DNA of 64,000 nucleotides from Candidatus Binatus soli (GTDB taxonomy: Bacteria; Desulfobacterota; Binatia; Binatales; Binataceae). The notes beneath the pieces are model-generated. The model had not been told where the DNA came from and did no database searches. It saw nothing but the letters and a program-made list of their open reading frames with translations. Numbering within the stretch: position 1 is the first letter of the stretch; each line of letters begins with the position of its first letter. Of this stretch, positions 50,174-57,368 are shown one piece after another. The translations under genes were made by a program, and so were the position numbers. The stretch spans positions 124,001 to 188,000 of the forward strand of contig DLMJ01000006.1 in NCBI GenBank assembly GCA_002479255.1, read 5' to 3'.

Positions 50174-51387
50174 GAAATCTGCTCACCGGATTGGACGTCG
50201 GCACCAGCAAAGTGTGCGCAATCGTCGGCGAGTCGCTGCCCGACGGCCAATTAGCGACGCTTGGCTTCGGAATCGCGCCATGCACCGGGTTGCGCAAGGG
50301 CGTGGTGGTCAATATCGAGGCGACGGTCGATGCGATCCGATCGGCGGTCCAGGAAGCGGAGAAAAGTTCCGGCGTGCGGGTGGGTTCGGCGGTGGTTGGG
50401 GTTGCGGGGCCGCATATAAAGGGCCTCAACAGCCACGGGATCGTCGCGGTGCGGGGCGGTGAAGTCGGTTCGCGCGATGTGGATCGAGTGATCGACGCAG
50501 CGCGCGCGGTCGCAATCCCGCTCGATCGGCAAGTGCTGCATATCCTGCCGCAGCAGTTTGCGGTCGATGAGCAGGAGGGCGTGCGCGAGCCGCATGGGAT
50601 GGCGGGAGTGCGCCTCGAGGCGCGCATTCATATCGTGACCGCGGCGCAGAGCTACGGCCAGAATCTTACCAAGTGCTGCGAGCGCGCGGGCGTGACGCCG
50701 TCGGAGATGGTTTTCCAGCCGCTGGCGTCGGCGGACGCGGCGCTGTTTCCGGAGGAACGCGAGCTCGGAGTCGCGCTGATCGATGTTGGCGGCGGCACCA
50801 CGGACATCATCGTGTTTCATGGCGGCGCGGTGATGCATACCGCCGTGCTGCCCATCGGCGGAAACCATCTTACCAGCGATATCGCGGCGGGACTGCGCAC
50901 GCCGATTTCCGAAGCGGAGCGGCTCAAGACTACGTTCGGCGTGGCGACCAACCAGGTCGTGCGCCGCGACGAGATGGTGGAGGTGCCGGGAGTCGGCGGA
51001 CGCGAGCCGCGGGTGATCGCGCGCCGCTTGCTCGGAGAAATAATCGAGCCGCGGATGGAAGAGATTTTCGCGATGGTGCAGCGCGAGCTGCTGCGCTCGG
51101 GGGTTTCGGACGGGCTTGCCTCGGGCGTGGTGCTGGTGGGAGGGACGTCGCTGCTGGAGGGCACGCAGGAACTGGCCGAGCGCGTCTTCGGCGTGCCGGT
51201 GCGGCGCGGACTTCCGATCAACCTGAAAGGGCTGCCCGAAGAACTGATGAAGCCGATGTACACGGCGGCGGCGGGATTGCTGCTGTACCAGAGCGCGGCG
51301 GGTGGAATTGGCAACGGCGTGGGAAGAACGGGCCGGCTGTGGCGGCTGCGTTCGCGACTTAGCGATTGGATGAGGGACTTCTTTTGA
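50170..51387 (+). CDS. ftsA: Cell division protein FtsA
   Basis: 405-residue actin-like ATPase tethering FtsZ to the membrane. LTGLDVGTSKVCAIVGE (phosphate 1), VGVAGPHIKGLNSHG (1C-domain region), VALIDVGGGTTDIIVF (phosphate 2), VVLVGGTSLLEG (adenosine), and the C-terminal amphipathic helix LWRLRSRLSDWMRDFF for membrane binding. ATG 50170 overlaps the ftsQ stop. ftsZ follows 68 bp later with its own strong ribosome site. Confidence 0.97.
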   Translation: MRNLLTGLDVGTSKVCAIVGESLPDGQLATLGFGIAPCTGLRKGVVVNIEATVDAIRSAVQEAEKSSGVRVGSAVVGVAGPHIKGLNSHGIVAVRGGEVGSRDVDRVIDAARAVAIPLDRQVLHILPQQFAVDEQEGVREPHGMAGVRLEARIHIVTAAQSYGQNLTKCCERAGVTPSEMVFQPLASADAALFPEERELGVALIDVGGGTTDIIVFHGGAVMHTAVLPIGGNHLTSDIAAGLRTPISEAERLKTTFGVATNQVVRRDEMVEVPGVGGREPRVIARRLLGEIIEPRMEEIFAMVQRELLRSGVSDGLASGVVLVGGTSLLEGTQELAERVFGVPVRRGLPINLKGLPEELMKPMYTAAAGLLLYQSAAGGIGNGVGRTGRLWRLRSRLSDWMRDFF

Positions 51388-51455
51388 GAAGTCGCCGGAA
51401 CAAAAAATTAATCGGGCAACAAACTTTGCCGGTAGGTGGTGGAGGAGGATCTGTA

Positions 51456-52730
51456 ATGATTGAGTTGGTGAGTAATCCCGACCCGGGCGCGAGGATCAAG
51501 GTAATCGGCGCTGGTGGATGCGGCGGCAATGCGATCAACCACATGATCAATGTGGGGCTGCGCAACGTCGATTTCATAGCCGTGAATACCGACATCCAGG
51601 CGCTGCAGAATAATCATGCGGCGCTGCGCGTTCAGATCGGCGACCAGATCACGCGCGGACGCGGCACCGGCGGCAATCCTGAAATCGGACGCAAGGCCGC
51701 GCTGGAAGACGAAGAACGGATCCGCGAAATCCTGTCGGAAGCGGAGATGGTGTTCGTGACCGCCGGGATGGGCGGCGGCACCGGAACCGGCTCCGCACCG
51801 GTGATTGCGCGGGTCGCGCGCGAGCTCGGCGCGCTGACCGTCGGCGTCGTGACCAAGCCGTTCCAGTTCGAAGGACGCCGCCGCATGGCGCAGGCGGAAG
51901 ACGGACTGCGCGAGCTCAAGAACGCGGTCGATACGCTCATCACGATTCCCAATCAACGCCTGCTCTCGGTCGCGAGCAAAAATACGTCGTTGAAGGAATC
52001 GTTTCAGAAGGCCGACGACGTGCTGCTGCAGGCGGTGCGCGGAATTTCCGAACTGGTCACCGTCCATGGCTTGATCAACCTGGATTTTGCCGACGTGCGA
52101 TCGATCATGGCCGAGATGGGCATGGCGATGATGGGCGCGGCGACGGCGTCGGGCGAAAATCGCGCAGTCGAGGCTGCGCAGCGTGCGATCTCGAGCCCGC
52201 TGCTCGAAGACGTCTCGATCAAGGGCGCGCGCGGCCTGCTGATCAACGTGACCGGCGGCTCGGACATGGCGCTCTACGAAGTCAACGAGGCGGCGAGTTT
52301 GATCCAGGAAGAGGCGCACGAGGACGCGAACATCATTTTCGGCGCCGTGATCGACGACGCGATGACGGACGAGATTCGCGTCACGGTTATCGCTACGGGA
52401 TTCGGCGATCTCGACCGAGGTTCGCCACGCTATTCGCCGTCGGGCGCTCCCGTCACCACCCCGATCGCGGCGGCCTCGACCCGGGCCGTCGATCCCATGG
52501 AGGTCAAGCCGGCGCCGGCCCAGGCAGGGCAGGTGAGGATGTTCCCGGGCAACAAGCCGGTGCGCAGGATGGGAATGGTCGTGGACGACAGTTCGCTGGA
52601 CATTCCGACTTTCAGGCGGCGCGGCGAGGATGCGGGCCTGGCGGATGGAGAGAAGCTGGAGCCGACTTCGCTGCTCGACGGCGATGACAAGCTCGACATC
52701 CCGACCTTCCTGCGCAAGCATCTCGACTAG
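51456..52730 (+). CDS. ftsZ: Cell division GTPase FtsZ with duplicated C-terminal peptide
   Basis: 424-residue tubulin-like GTPase forming the Z-ring. VIGAGGCGGNAINHMI, NTDIQAL, the GTP loop GMGGGTGTGSAPV, NQRLL, the T7-loop region and RVTVIATGF are all present. The linker is about 45 residues. The tail holds two copies of the conserved peptide that binds FtsA and other partners: LDIPTFRRRGED (about 45 residues from the end) and the terminal LDIPTFLRKHLD. Start ATG 51456 has GGAGGAGG 7 bp upstream; the frame to 51366 lies within ftsA. The last 39 bp of the gene and about 38 bp of downstream DNA are repeated at 53538-53614. Confidence 0.97.
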   Translation: MIELVSNPDPGARIKVIGAGGCGGNAINHMINVGLRNVDFIAVNTDIQALQNNHAALRVQIGDQITRGRGTGGNPEIGRKAALEDEERIREILSEAEMVFVTAGMGGGTGTGSAPVIARVARELGALTVGVVTKPFQFEGRRRMAQAEDGLRELKNAVDTLITIPNQRLLSVASKNTSLKESFQKADDVLLQAVRGISELVTVHGLINLDFADVRSIMAEMGMAMMGAATASGENRAVEAAQRAISSPLLEDVSIKGARGLLINVTGGSDMALYEVNEAASLIQEEAHEDANIIFGAVIDDAMTDEIRVTVIATGFGDLDRGSPRYSPSGAPVTTPIAAASTRAVDPMEVKPAPAQAGQVRMFPGNKPVRRMGMVVDDSSLDIPTFRRRGEDAGLADGEKLEPTSLLDGDDKLDIPTFLRKHLD

Positions 52731-52768
52731 CGCGGGCGATCGCACAAACAGTTGCGGTGGCGGGGTCT
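52692..52768 (+). repeat. Left direct repeat: 3' end of ftsZ and downstream DNA
   Basis: 77 bp, 73 identical to 53538-53614. The 39 coding bases are identical; the four changes are in the non-coding part. The pair brackets the VapBC-type module. Confidence 0.92.
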
Positions 52769-52827
52769 TACGAGTCGCGGCGCGTACTTTTTGGCCTTGT
52801 TTAACGGCTCTGGGGGGTCACTGAAAT

Positions 52828-52856
52828 TTGACTCGACGGTCTAGTCTGACTAGACT
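52828..52856 (+). promoter_or_regulatory. Promoter and palindromic operator of the VapBC-type module
   Basis: -35 TTGACT (52828-52833), 17-bp spacer, -10 TAGACT (52851-52856). The perfect palindrome GTCTAGTCTGACTAGAC (52839-52855) fills the spacer and overlaps the -10, as expected for autorepression by an antitoxin-toxin complex. Transcription would start near 52863, next to the ATG at 52864, giving a leaderless mRNA. Confidence 0.7.
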
Positions 52857-52863
52857 GATGCTC

Positions 52864-53103
52864 ATGAGATGGCAGATTCAAGAAGCCAAGGCGCGCTTCA
52901 GCGAAATGGTCGAGCGTACTCTGAGAGAAGGGCCGCAAACGGTAACCCGTCACGGCAAACCGGTGGCCGTCCTGGTCAGGGCCGACCAATATCGGCGTTT
53001 GCGCGCCGGGGGCAAGACCTTCAAGGCATTGCTCGCGTCGGCGCCGCTGGAAGGCGTAGAGATACGACGGTCGCGTGACACAGCGCGAATCATTCAACTT
53101 TGA
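52864..53103 (+). CDS. Phd/YefM-family antitoxin
   Basis: About 79 residues. MRWQIQEAKARFSEMVERTLREGPQTVTRHGKPVAVLVRADQ contains the Phd/YefM fold: an N-terminal DNA-binding dimer and a flexible C-terminal arm that wraps the toxin. It neutralises the PIN toxin encoded immediately downstream (no gap) and should repress the module through the palindrome before it. ATG 52864 fits the domain start; ATG 52858 is an alternative. Upstream start codons would overlap the promoter. Confidence 0.88.
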   Translation: MRWQIQEAKARFSEMVERTLREGPQTVTRHGKPVAVLVRADQYRRLRAGGKTFKALLASAPLEGVEIRRSRDTARIIQL

Positions 53104-53529
53104 ATGTACCTGATTGATACGAACATCATATCGGAAGTTGGCAAAGGCCGGCGTTGCGATCGCCACGTGGCCGCCTGGTATCGCGATATCCGCGACGACG
53201 AACTTTTCCTGAGCGTTCTGGTCGTCGGGGAGATAAGACAGGGAATCGAACGGCTGCGTCCGCGAAATAGGCAGCGAGCTAACGCGCTGGAACATTGGCT
53301 GGAAGAGATTTTGGCTTCGTTCGGAGAACGAGTACTGCCCGTCGATGAGCGAGTCGCGCAGATCTGGGGTCGTATAAACGCACGCGAGCCTTTGCCTGTG
53401 GTTGATTCGATCCTAGCCGCGACGGCCGAGGCTCATGGCCTGACTCTGGTAACGCGCAACCTCAAAGACATTGAGCGTAGCGGCGTTCGATGCTTGAACC
53501 CGTTCGAACCTGCGGTATCGGGCGAATAG
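53104..53529 (+). CDS. VapC-type PIN-domain toxin ribonuclease
   Basis: 141-residue PIN domain: LIDTNIISEV (first Asp), VVGEIRQGIERL (Glu), PVVDSILAATAEAHGLTLVTRNLKD (Asp and the TRN-D acidic end). All four metal ligands are in place, so it should be an active Mg-dependent endoribonuclease of the FitB/VapC group, cutting tRNA or other RNA when free of antitoxin. It starts directly after the antitoxin stop. The module lies between two copies of the ftsZ 3' end. Confidence 0.92.
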   Translation: MYLIDTNIISEVGKGRRCDRHVAAWYRDIRDDELFLSVLVVGEIRQGIERLRPRNRQRANALEHWLEEILASFGERVLPVDERVAQIWGRINAREPLPVVDSILAATAEAHGLTLVTRNLKDIERSGVRCLNPFEPAVSGE

Positions 53530-53537
53530 ACGAGGAC

Positions 53538-53614
53538 CTCGACATCCCGACCTTCCTGCGCAAGCATCTCGACTAGCGCCGTCGATCGCACAAACAGTTG
53601 CGGTGCCGGAGTCT
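53538..53614 (+). repeat. Right direct repeat: second copy of the ftsZ 3' end
   Basis: Encodes the FtsZ terminal peptide LDIPTFLRKHLD and stop, preceded in the same frame by an acidic IDED sequence that resembles but does not equal the host linker (GDDK). It is not expressed as part of a gene. Confidence 0.9.
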
Positions 53615-53663
53615 GAGGGCTTACGGCGCCGCTCGCGTGCCCGATGGTCGGGTTAATCGTGGT

Positions 53664-53732
53664 GATCAGACACGGGGCTTCTCTGGCTCGCGCAGAGCCG
53701 GTGAAGCCTTGCGCCCGTGCGGTTTCGTGTCG
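53664..53732. repeat. Imperfect repeat of the integrase tail, left side of orphan islet
   Basis: Starts GATCAGACACGG and ends GTGCGGTTTCGTGTCG; the same two blocks occur at 55176-55187 and 55229-55244 with the same 53-bp offset, while the middle has diverged. The two copies bracket the two orphan genes. The rest of 53615-53784 holds nothing recognisable. Confidence 0.5.
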
Positions 53733-53784
53733 TGGTCGATATGTCAGGGAAACATGCGCGACGGTAGAAGGGGCGCCTTGGGAC

Positions 53785-54264
53785 TCATTTGCTGTGCAGG
53801 GCAGATAAAATCCCGATTAGTACTCCACCGGCTCCAGTGAATGCGGCTATAACTGCTAACATACTGTCTCTTCTGTACTTTTGTTCTTCACGGATCAAAC
53901 TGCGCACCGCAAATATTCCGGTCTCAGTGAGATACCAATACTTGTGGCCGTCTTCGCGGTCTTCGATGCATTTCCAGTTACTGTCTTCCTCGCTGCCACG
54001 TTCGGGAATCGGGACATGGTAACGGCGGGCTTTCCGTCGCCAATAGTTGGTATCCATTTCATACAACCGGCCATAATAGCCGTCGGAGTAAAGGAAAAAC
54101 TCCGATGCCAGTTCTTGCTCTTTGTTCCAGTCGCCCCGCCGTCTTGCTTGCTCGATTTCGCCATCGTACTGACGGTTCAGCTTCCGCAGGCTGTGGCGGA
54201 TACGTATCTTCTCAGGAACGCACTTCCAAAACAGCCGACTCGCTTGCTGCTTCCAGCTTGGCAT
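53785..54264 (-). CDS. Hypothetical protein with C-terminal membrane helix
   Basis: 159 residues from ATG 54264 (AGAGG 5-6 bp upstream). Basic, helical N-terminal half (RLFWKCVPEKIRIRHSLRKLNRQYDGEIEQARRRGDW), a Tyr/Trp-rich middle and one membrane helix at the C-terminus (SMLAVIAAFTGAGGVLIGIL). No family function is known. Base composition is clearly lower in GC than the flanking core genes, suggesting transfer together with the next gene. Confidence 0.6.
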   Translation of the reverse strand: MPSWKQQASRLFWKCVPEKIRIRHSLRKLNRQYDGEIEQARRRGDWNKEQELASEFFLYSDGYYGRLYEMDTNYWRRKARRYHVPIPERGSEEDSNWKCIEDREDGHKYWYLTETGIFAVRSLIREEQKYRRDSMLAVIAAFTGAGGVLIGILSALHSK

Positions 54265-54311
54265 TGACACCTCTCTCGTTGGGCCGCCTTTCAGCAGAAC
54301 TGTCCGCCGGT

Positions 54312-55088
54312 CTATTCTGAATTGAGGTGCGGGTCGTCGGTCGCGCCACCGAACAAGACCTTACGCCTTTTGAAATACACGTAGTTGGGAAGGAACCAAA
54401 AAAAAGACCAAAGGGCCACTGCCGTGAAAACGAGCGCTGCGTTGAAGCCGCGCGGGATGCCAGCCTGTGAAGCAGGGACGTGCGGTATACAGTCGAACGC
54501 CAGCGCTACCCAGTTCCAGCGCCAAGCGACTAGTTTTCTTCGCCACAGACCGTGCGCCACGAAAGCGGAAATCGGCGCGATGGCGGCGCCTTCAAAAGCC
54601 GAGACCATGAGCCACGGCATTGCGCGATGCCTCATGACAGCTAGCGCAAGTAGGGCCGCTGTCCCCGCTACAGCGACTTTCACCCAGAGCAAGATGATGT
54701 AGAATCTGAGCCATCGCGTAGGCAGTTCGCCGTGGCTCGAACGCGACTCCTGCTCGGCTATCCAGTCGGAAAGAGCTTTCGAGAACACTCCCAACAGAAC
54801 GCACGCGATTGAAGCAACATAGACGTGAAGATAATGCCAAGGCAGATGGCCTTCGATAAGGTAGAACAGGGCAGGGAAGATTAGGACGCCGGGAGAAGTG
54901 AAAAGCCCGACCGCTCCCCCGACCCAAAGAGACAGGAAAGTGCTGATGTGCGGTTGGAACCAGTCCTCAATCGCTCCTACATAGAGAAGCCACAGCCAGA
55001 ATCCCCCCAAAACAGCGAGAACCATCGCCACGACGAACAAAATGACGAAGGGGATTCTCAAGAGTGCTCTGGCGCTTTCGGTCTCCAT
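54312..55088 (-). CDS. Hypothetical polytopic membrane protein
   Basis: About 258 residues with six to seven predicted membrane helices (IPFVILFVVAMVLAVLGGFW, YVASIACVLLGVF, FYIILLWVKVAVAGTAALLAL, AALVFTAVALWSFFWF). No transporter or enzyme motif is recognised. It lies upstream of the preceding orphan gene on the same strand, 47 bp apart, and shares its lower GC. ATG 55088 is chosen; the frame extends to 55115 with a poorer start. Confidence 0.6.
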   Translation of the reverse strand: METESARALLRIPFVILFVVAMVLAVLGGFWLWLLYVGAIEDWFQPHISTFLSLWVGGAVGLFTSPGVLIFPALFYLIEGHLPWHYLHVYVASIACVLLGVFSKALSDWIAEQESRSSHGELPTRWLRFYIILLWVKVAVAGTAALLALAVMRHRAMPWLMVSAFEGAAIAPISAFVAHGLWRRKLVAWRWNWVALAFDCIPHVPASQAGIPRGFNAALVFTAVALWSFFWFLPNYVYFKRRKVLFGGATDDPHLNSE

Positions 55089-55177
55089 AAAAGTGAGATT
55101 CAGATTACCAAACACAGTGAGTTAGCAGACTGTCGTGCGACCGACAAATGGCGGACAGGCCCGCGTCAAGACACCGA

Positions 55178-55382
55178 TCAGACATGGCGGCAGCGTGTGC
55201 CCGCGATCAGATTCAAATCCCTGTACGGGTGCGGTTTCGCGTCGGCGCGATGGTGGCTGCAAACAGCGGCGGCTACTTTTCTTTGAGGCGCGGATCGTCG
55301 GTCGAGATGCCCGTAGCGCGAAGTCATATACGCGCTCGAATGTCCGAGCAGTTCGCCGACCTGCCGTATCGCGGCAAATATA
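55178..55382 (-). pseudogene. Tyrosine recombinase C-terminal remnant
   Basis: Minus-strand frame with no start: the stretch (A)DIFAAIRQVGELLGHSS then AYMTSRYGHLDRRSAPQRK, the classic end of phage-type integrases. It keeps the GH-box His and the nucleophilic Tyr; the N-terminal and Arg-bearing parts are gone. The frame runs on to TGA at 55178. It abuts the pckG stop (55383), so an integrative element once ended at this point. Confidence 0.75.
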
Positions 55383-57197
55383 TCAGCGGTCGGCGGCGGC
55401 CTGCTGCACGGATGCGTGGCTGTTGAGTGATTTGAGGATCGCTTGACGGCGTTCCTTCAATTCCTCCGGCATCGTCGGCCCGATCTTTTCGAAGAATTCG
55501 CCGGCGGATTCGAGTTCCGTTTTCCATTCCGCGGGATTTATGGCAAGCGCGTCTCGCACAGCACTCTCGGGCAGATCGAGGCCCTTGAGATCGAGGTCTG
55601 CCTCATTGGGAACGATTCCAACCGGCGTATTGCGGCCACCGGCGCGTCCGTGGATTCGATCGAGCATCCATTTGACCACGCGCAGGTTTTCGCCGTAGCC
55701 GGGCCAGATAAAGTTGCCGGCGGCGTCCTTGCGAAACCAGTTGACCATGAATACGCGCGGCGGCTTCTTGATCGCGCTGCGCATCTTGAGCCAGTGAGCG
55801 AAATAATCGCCCATGTTGTAGCCGCAGAACGGCAGCATCGCCATCGGATCGCGCCGCAACACGCCGACCGCTCCTGTAGCCGCAGCCGTCGTTTCGGAAC
55901 CCATCGTGGCGCCCATGAAGACGCCGTGCGTCCAGTCCATCGATTCGAGCACGAGCGGCACCGTCGTGGCGCGCCGTCCGCCGAAAATGATCGCGGAGAT
56001 CGGCACACCGCGCGGATCGTCCGCCAGCGGCGACCAGACGGGATTGTTGCGCATCGGAGTCGTGAAGCGGCTGTTGGGATGCGCGGCCTTGTCCGGCGAG
56101 CCTTTTTTCCACGGGCGTCCCTGCCAGTCGAGCAGACCGTCGGGCGCCGGCACGTCCATCCCTTCCCACCACACGCCGCCGTCGGGAGTCATCGCGACGT
56201 TGGTGAAAATCGAATCATGCTGTAGCATCCTCATCGCGTTCAGGTTCGATTTTTCGCTGTTTCCGGGCGCGACGGCGAAGTAGCCGTTCTCGGGATTAAC
56301 CGCCCACAGGCCGCCGTCCGGACCGACCCGCAGCCACGCGATATCGTCGCCAATCGTGGACACCTTCCAGCCCTTGAACTCGGCCGGCGGCGTCAGCATC
56401 GCGAGATTGGTCTTGCCGCATAGGCTGGGAAACGCGGCGGCGACATAAGTGGTCTCGCCGTCGGGACTTTGCAGGCCGAGGATCAGCATGTGCTCGGCCA
56501 ACCATCCTTCGTCACGGCCGAGCCAACTTGCGATCCGAAGCGCGAAACATTTCTTGCTGAGGAGTGCGTTGCCGCCGTACCCGCTGCCGACCGAGATGAT
56601 GGTGTTGTCCTGGGGGAAGTGGCAAATCAGGCGGCGCTCGGGATTCAAGTCGAGCAGGCAATGAATTCCGCGATTGAAATTGTCCGACTCGCCAAGCTGA
56701 GCGAGCGCCACCGCGCCCATCCGCGTCATGATTCGCATGTTCAGCACGACGTAGATGCTGTCGGTGAGCTCGACGCCGACCTTCGAGAACGGCGACCCGA
56801 TCGGGCCCAGCAGGTACGGCACCACGTACATCGTGCGCCCGCGCATCGACCCTTGGAGCCATCCGCGCAACTTGGCGTATGTCGCTGCGGGCTCCGACCA
56901 ATTATTGGTAGGCCCGGCGTCTATTTCCTTCGGAGTGCAGACGAAGGTCAGTTGTTCGGTGCGCGCAACGTCGTTGGGATTCGAGCGATGCAGATAGCAG
57001 CCGGGCCGTTTGGCCTGATTGAGCTCGATCAGTATTCCCACCGCGACGGCCTGTTTGGTCAGGCGATTTTTCTCCGCTTCGGAACCGTCGCACCACACAA
57101 TCGCATAGGGCCGGGTGAGCTGGGCGACTTCGTTGACCCAATCGCGCAACGCGCGGCTGCTGGTCGGTGAACTAATTGCGTCGGGGTTGGGTGTCAC
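55383..57197 (-). CDS. pckG: Phosphoenolpyruvate carboxykinase (GTP)
   Basis: 604 residues, the GTP-dependent class. Converts oxaloacetate and GTP to PEP and CO2, the entry to gluconeogenesis. Visible: RTMYVVPYLLGPIGSPFSKVGVELTDS, the Mn site region SVGSGYGGNALLSKKC, the kinase P-loop FPSLCGKTNLAM, TIGDDIAWLR, the ATMGSETTAAATG and FCGYNMGDYFAHWL blocks, and the nucleotide-site NWFRKD. Divergent from the malic-enzyme gene over a 171-bp region, placing both C3/C4-node enzymes under shared control. An integrase remnant touches its 3' end. Confidence 0.96.
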   Translation of the reverse strand: MTPNPDAISSPTSSRALRDWVNEVAQLTRPYAIVWCDGSEAEKNRLTKQAVAVGILIELNQAKRPGCYLHRSNPNDVARTEQLTFVCTPKEIDAGPTNNWSEPAATYAKLRGWLQGSMRGRTMYVVPYLLGPIGSPFSKVGVELTDSIYVVLNMRIMTRMGAVALAQLGESDNFNRGIHCLLDLNPERRLICHFPQDNTIISVGSGYGGNALLSKKCFALRIASWLGRDEGWLAEHMLILGLQSPDGETTYVAAAFPSLCGKTNLAMLTPPAEFKGWKVSTIGDDIAWLRVGPDGGLWAVNPENGYFAVAPGNSEKSNLNAMRMLQHDSIFTNVAMTPDGGVWWEGMDVPAPDGLLDWQGRPWKKGSPDKAAHPNSRFTTPMRNNPVWSPLADDPRGVPISAIIFGGRRATTVPLVLESMDWTHGVFMGATMGSETTAAATGAVGVLRRDPMAMLPFCGYNMGDYFAHWLKMRSAIKKPPRVFMVNWFRKDAAGNFIWPGYGENLRVVKWMLDRIHGRAGGRNTPVGIVPNEADLDLKGLDLPESAVRDALAINPAEWKTELESAGEFFEKIGPTMPEELKERRQAILKSLNSHASVQQAAADR

Positions 57198-57303
57198 TTC
57201 ATCGCTCCACGTCGAAATTTGTGAGACGTAACTCCTATTCCAACGGAGGTGCGAAATGCAATCCAGCCAACGTGGGATCGTAATCGCGGACTTCCATTTT
57301 ACC

Positions 57304-57362
57304 TGTAAACTACTAAATTGATATTAGGCTTGCTTGTGAACTATCAAGTTTACTATTAGGCT
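57304..57362 (+). promoter_or_regulatory. AT-rich tandem repeat upstream of maeA
   Basis: Two imperfect 27-28-bp direct repeats (57304-57330 and 57335-57362), each TGT-x-AACTA... ending TATTAGGCT. GTAAACT (57305-57311) and AGTTTAC (57347-57353) also form an inverted pair. The stretch is strikingly AT-rich and ends 6 bp before the maeA start, so it is a likely operator for a repressor or activator of the divergent pckG-maeA pair. Confidence 0.6.
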
Positions 57363-57368
57363 GGCGGA

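Noticed and set aside
53785..55115. Two orphan genes as a new defence or toxin system
   Set aside because: Only membrane segments and charged helices are visible, with no nuclease, NTPase or effector motif to support a system.
55208..55222. GATTCAAATCC resembling a tRNA T-loop
   Set aside because: No flanking acceptor, D or anticodon stems; the segment is part of the integrase-remnant frame.
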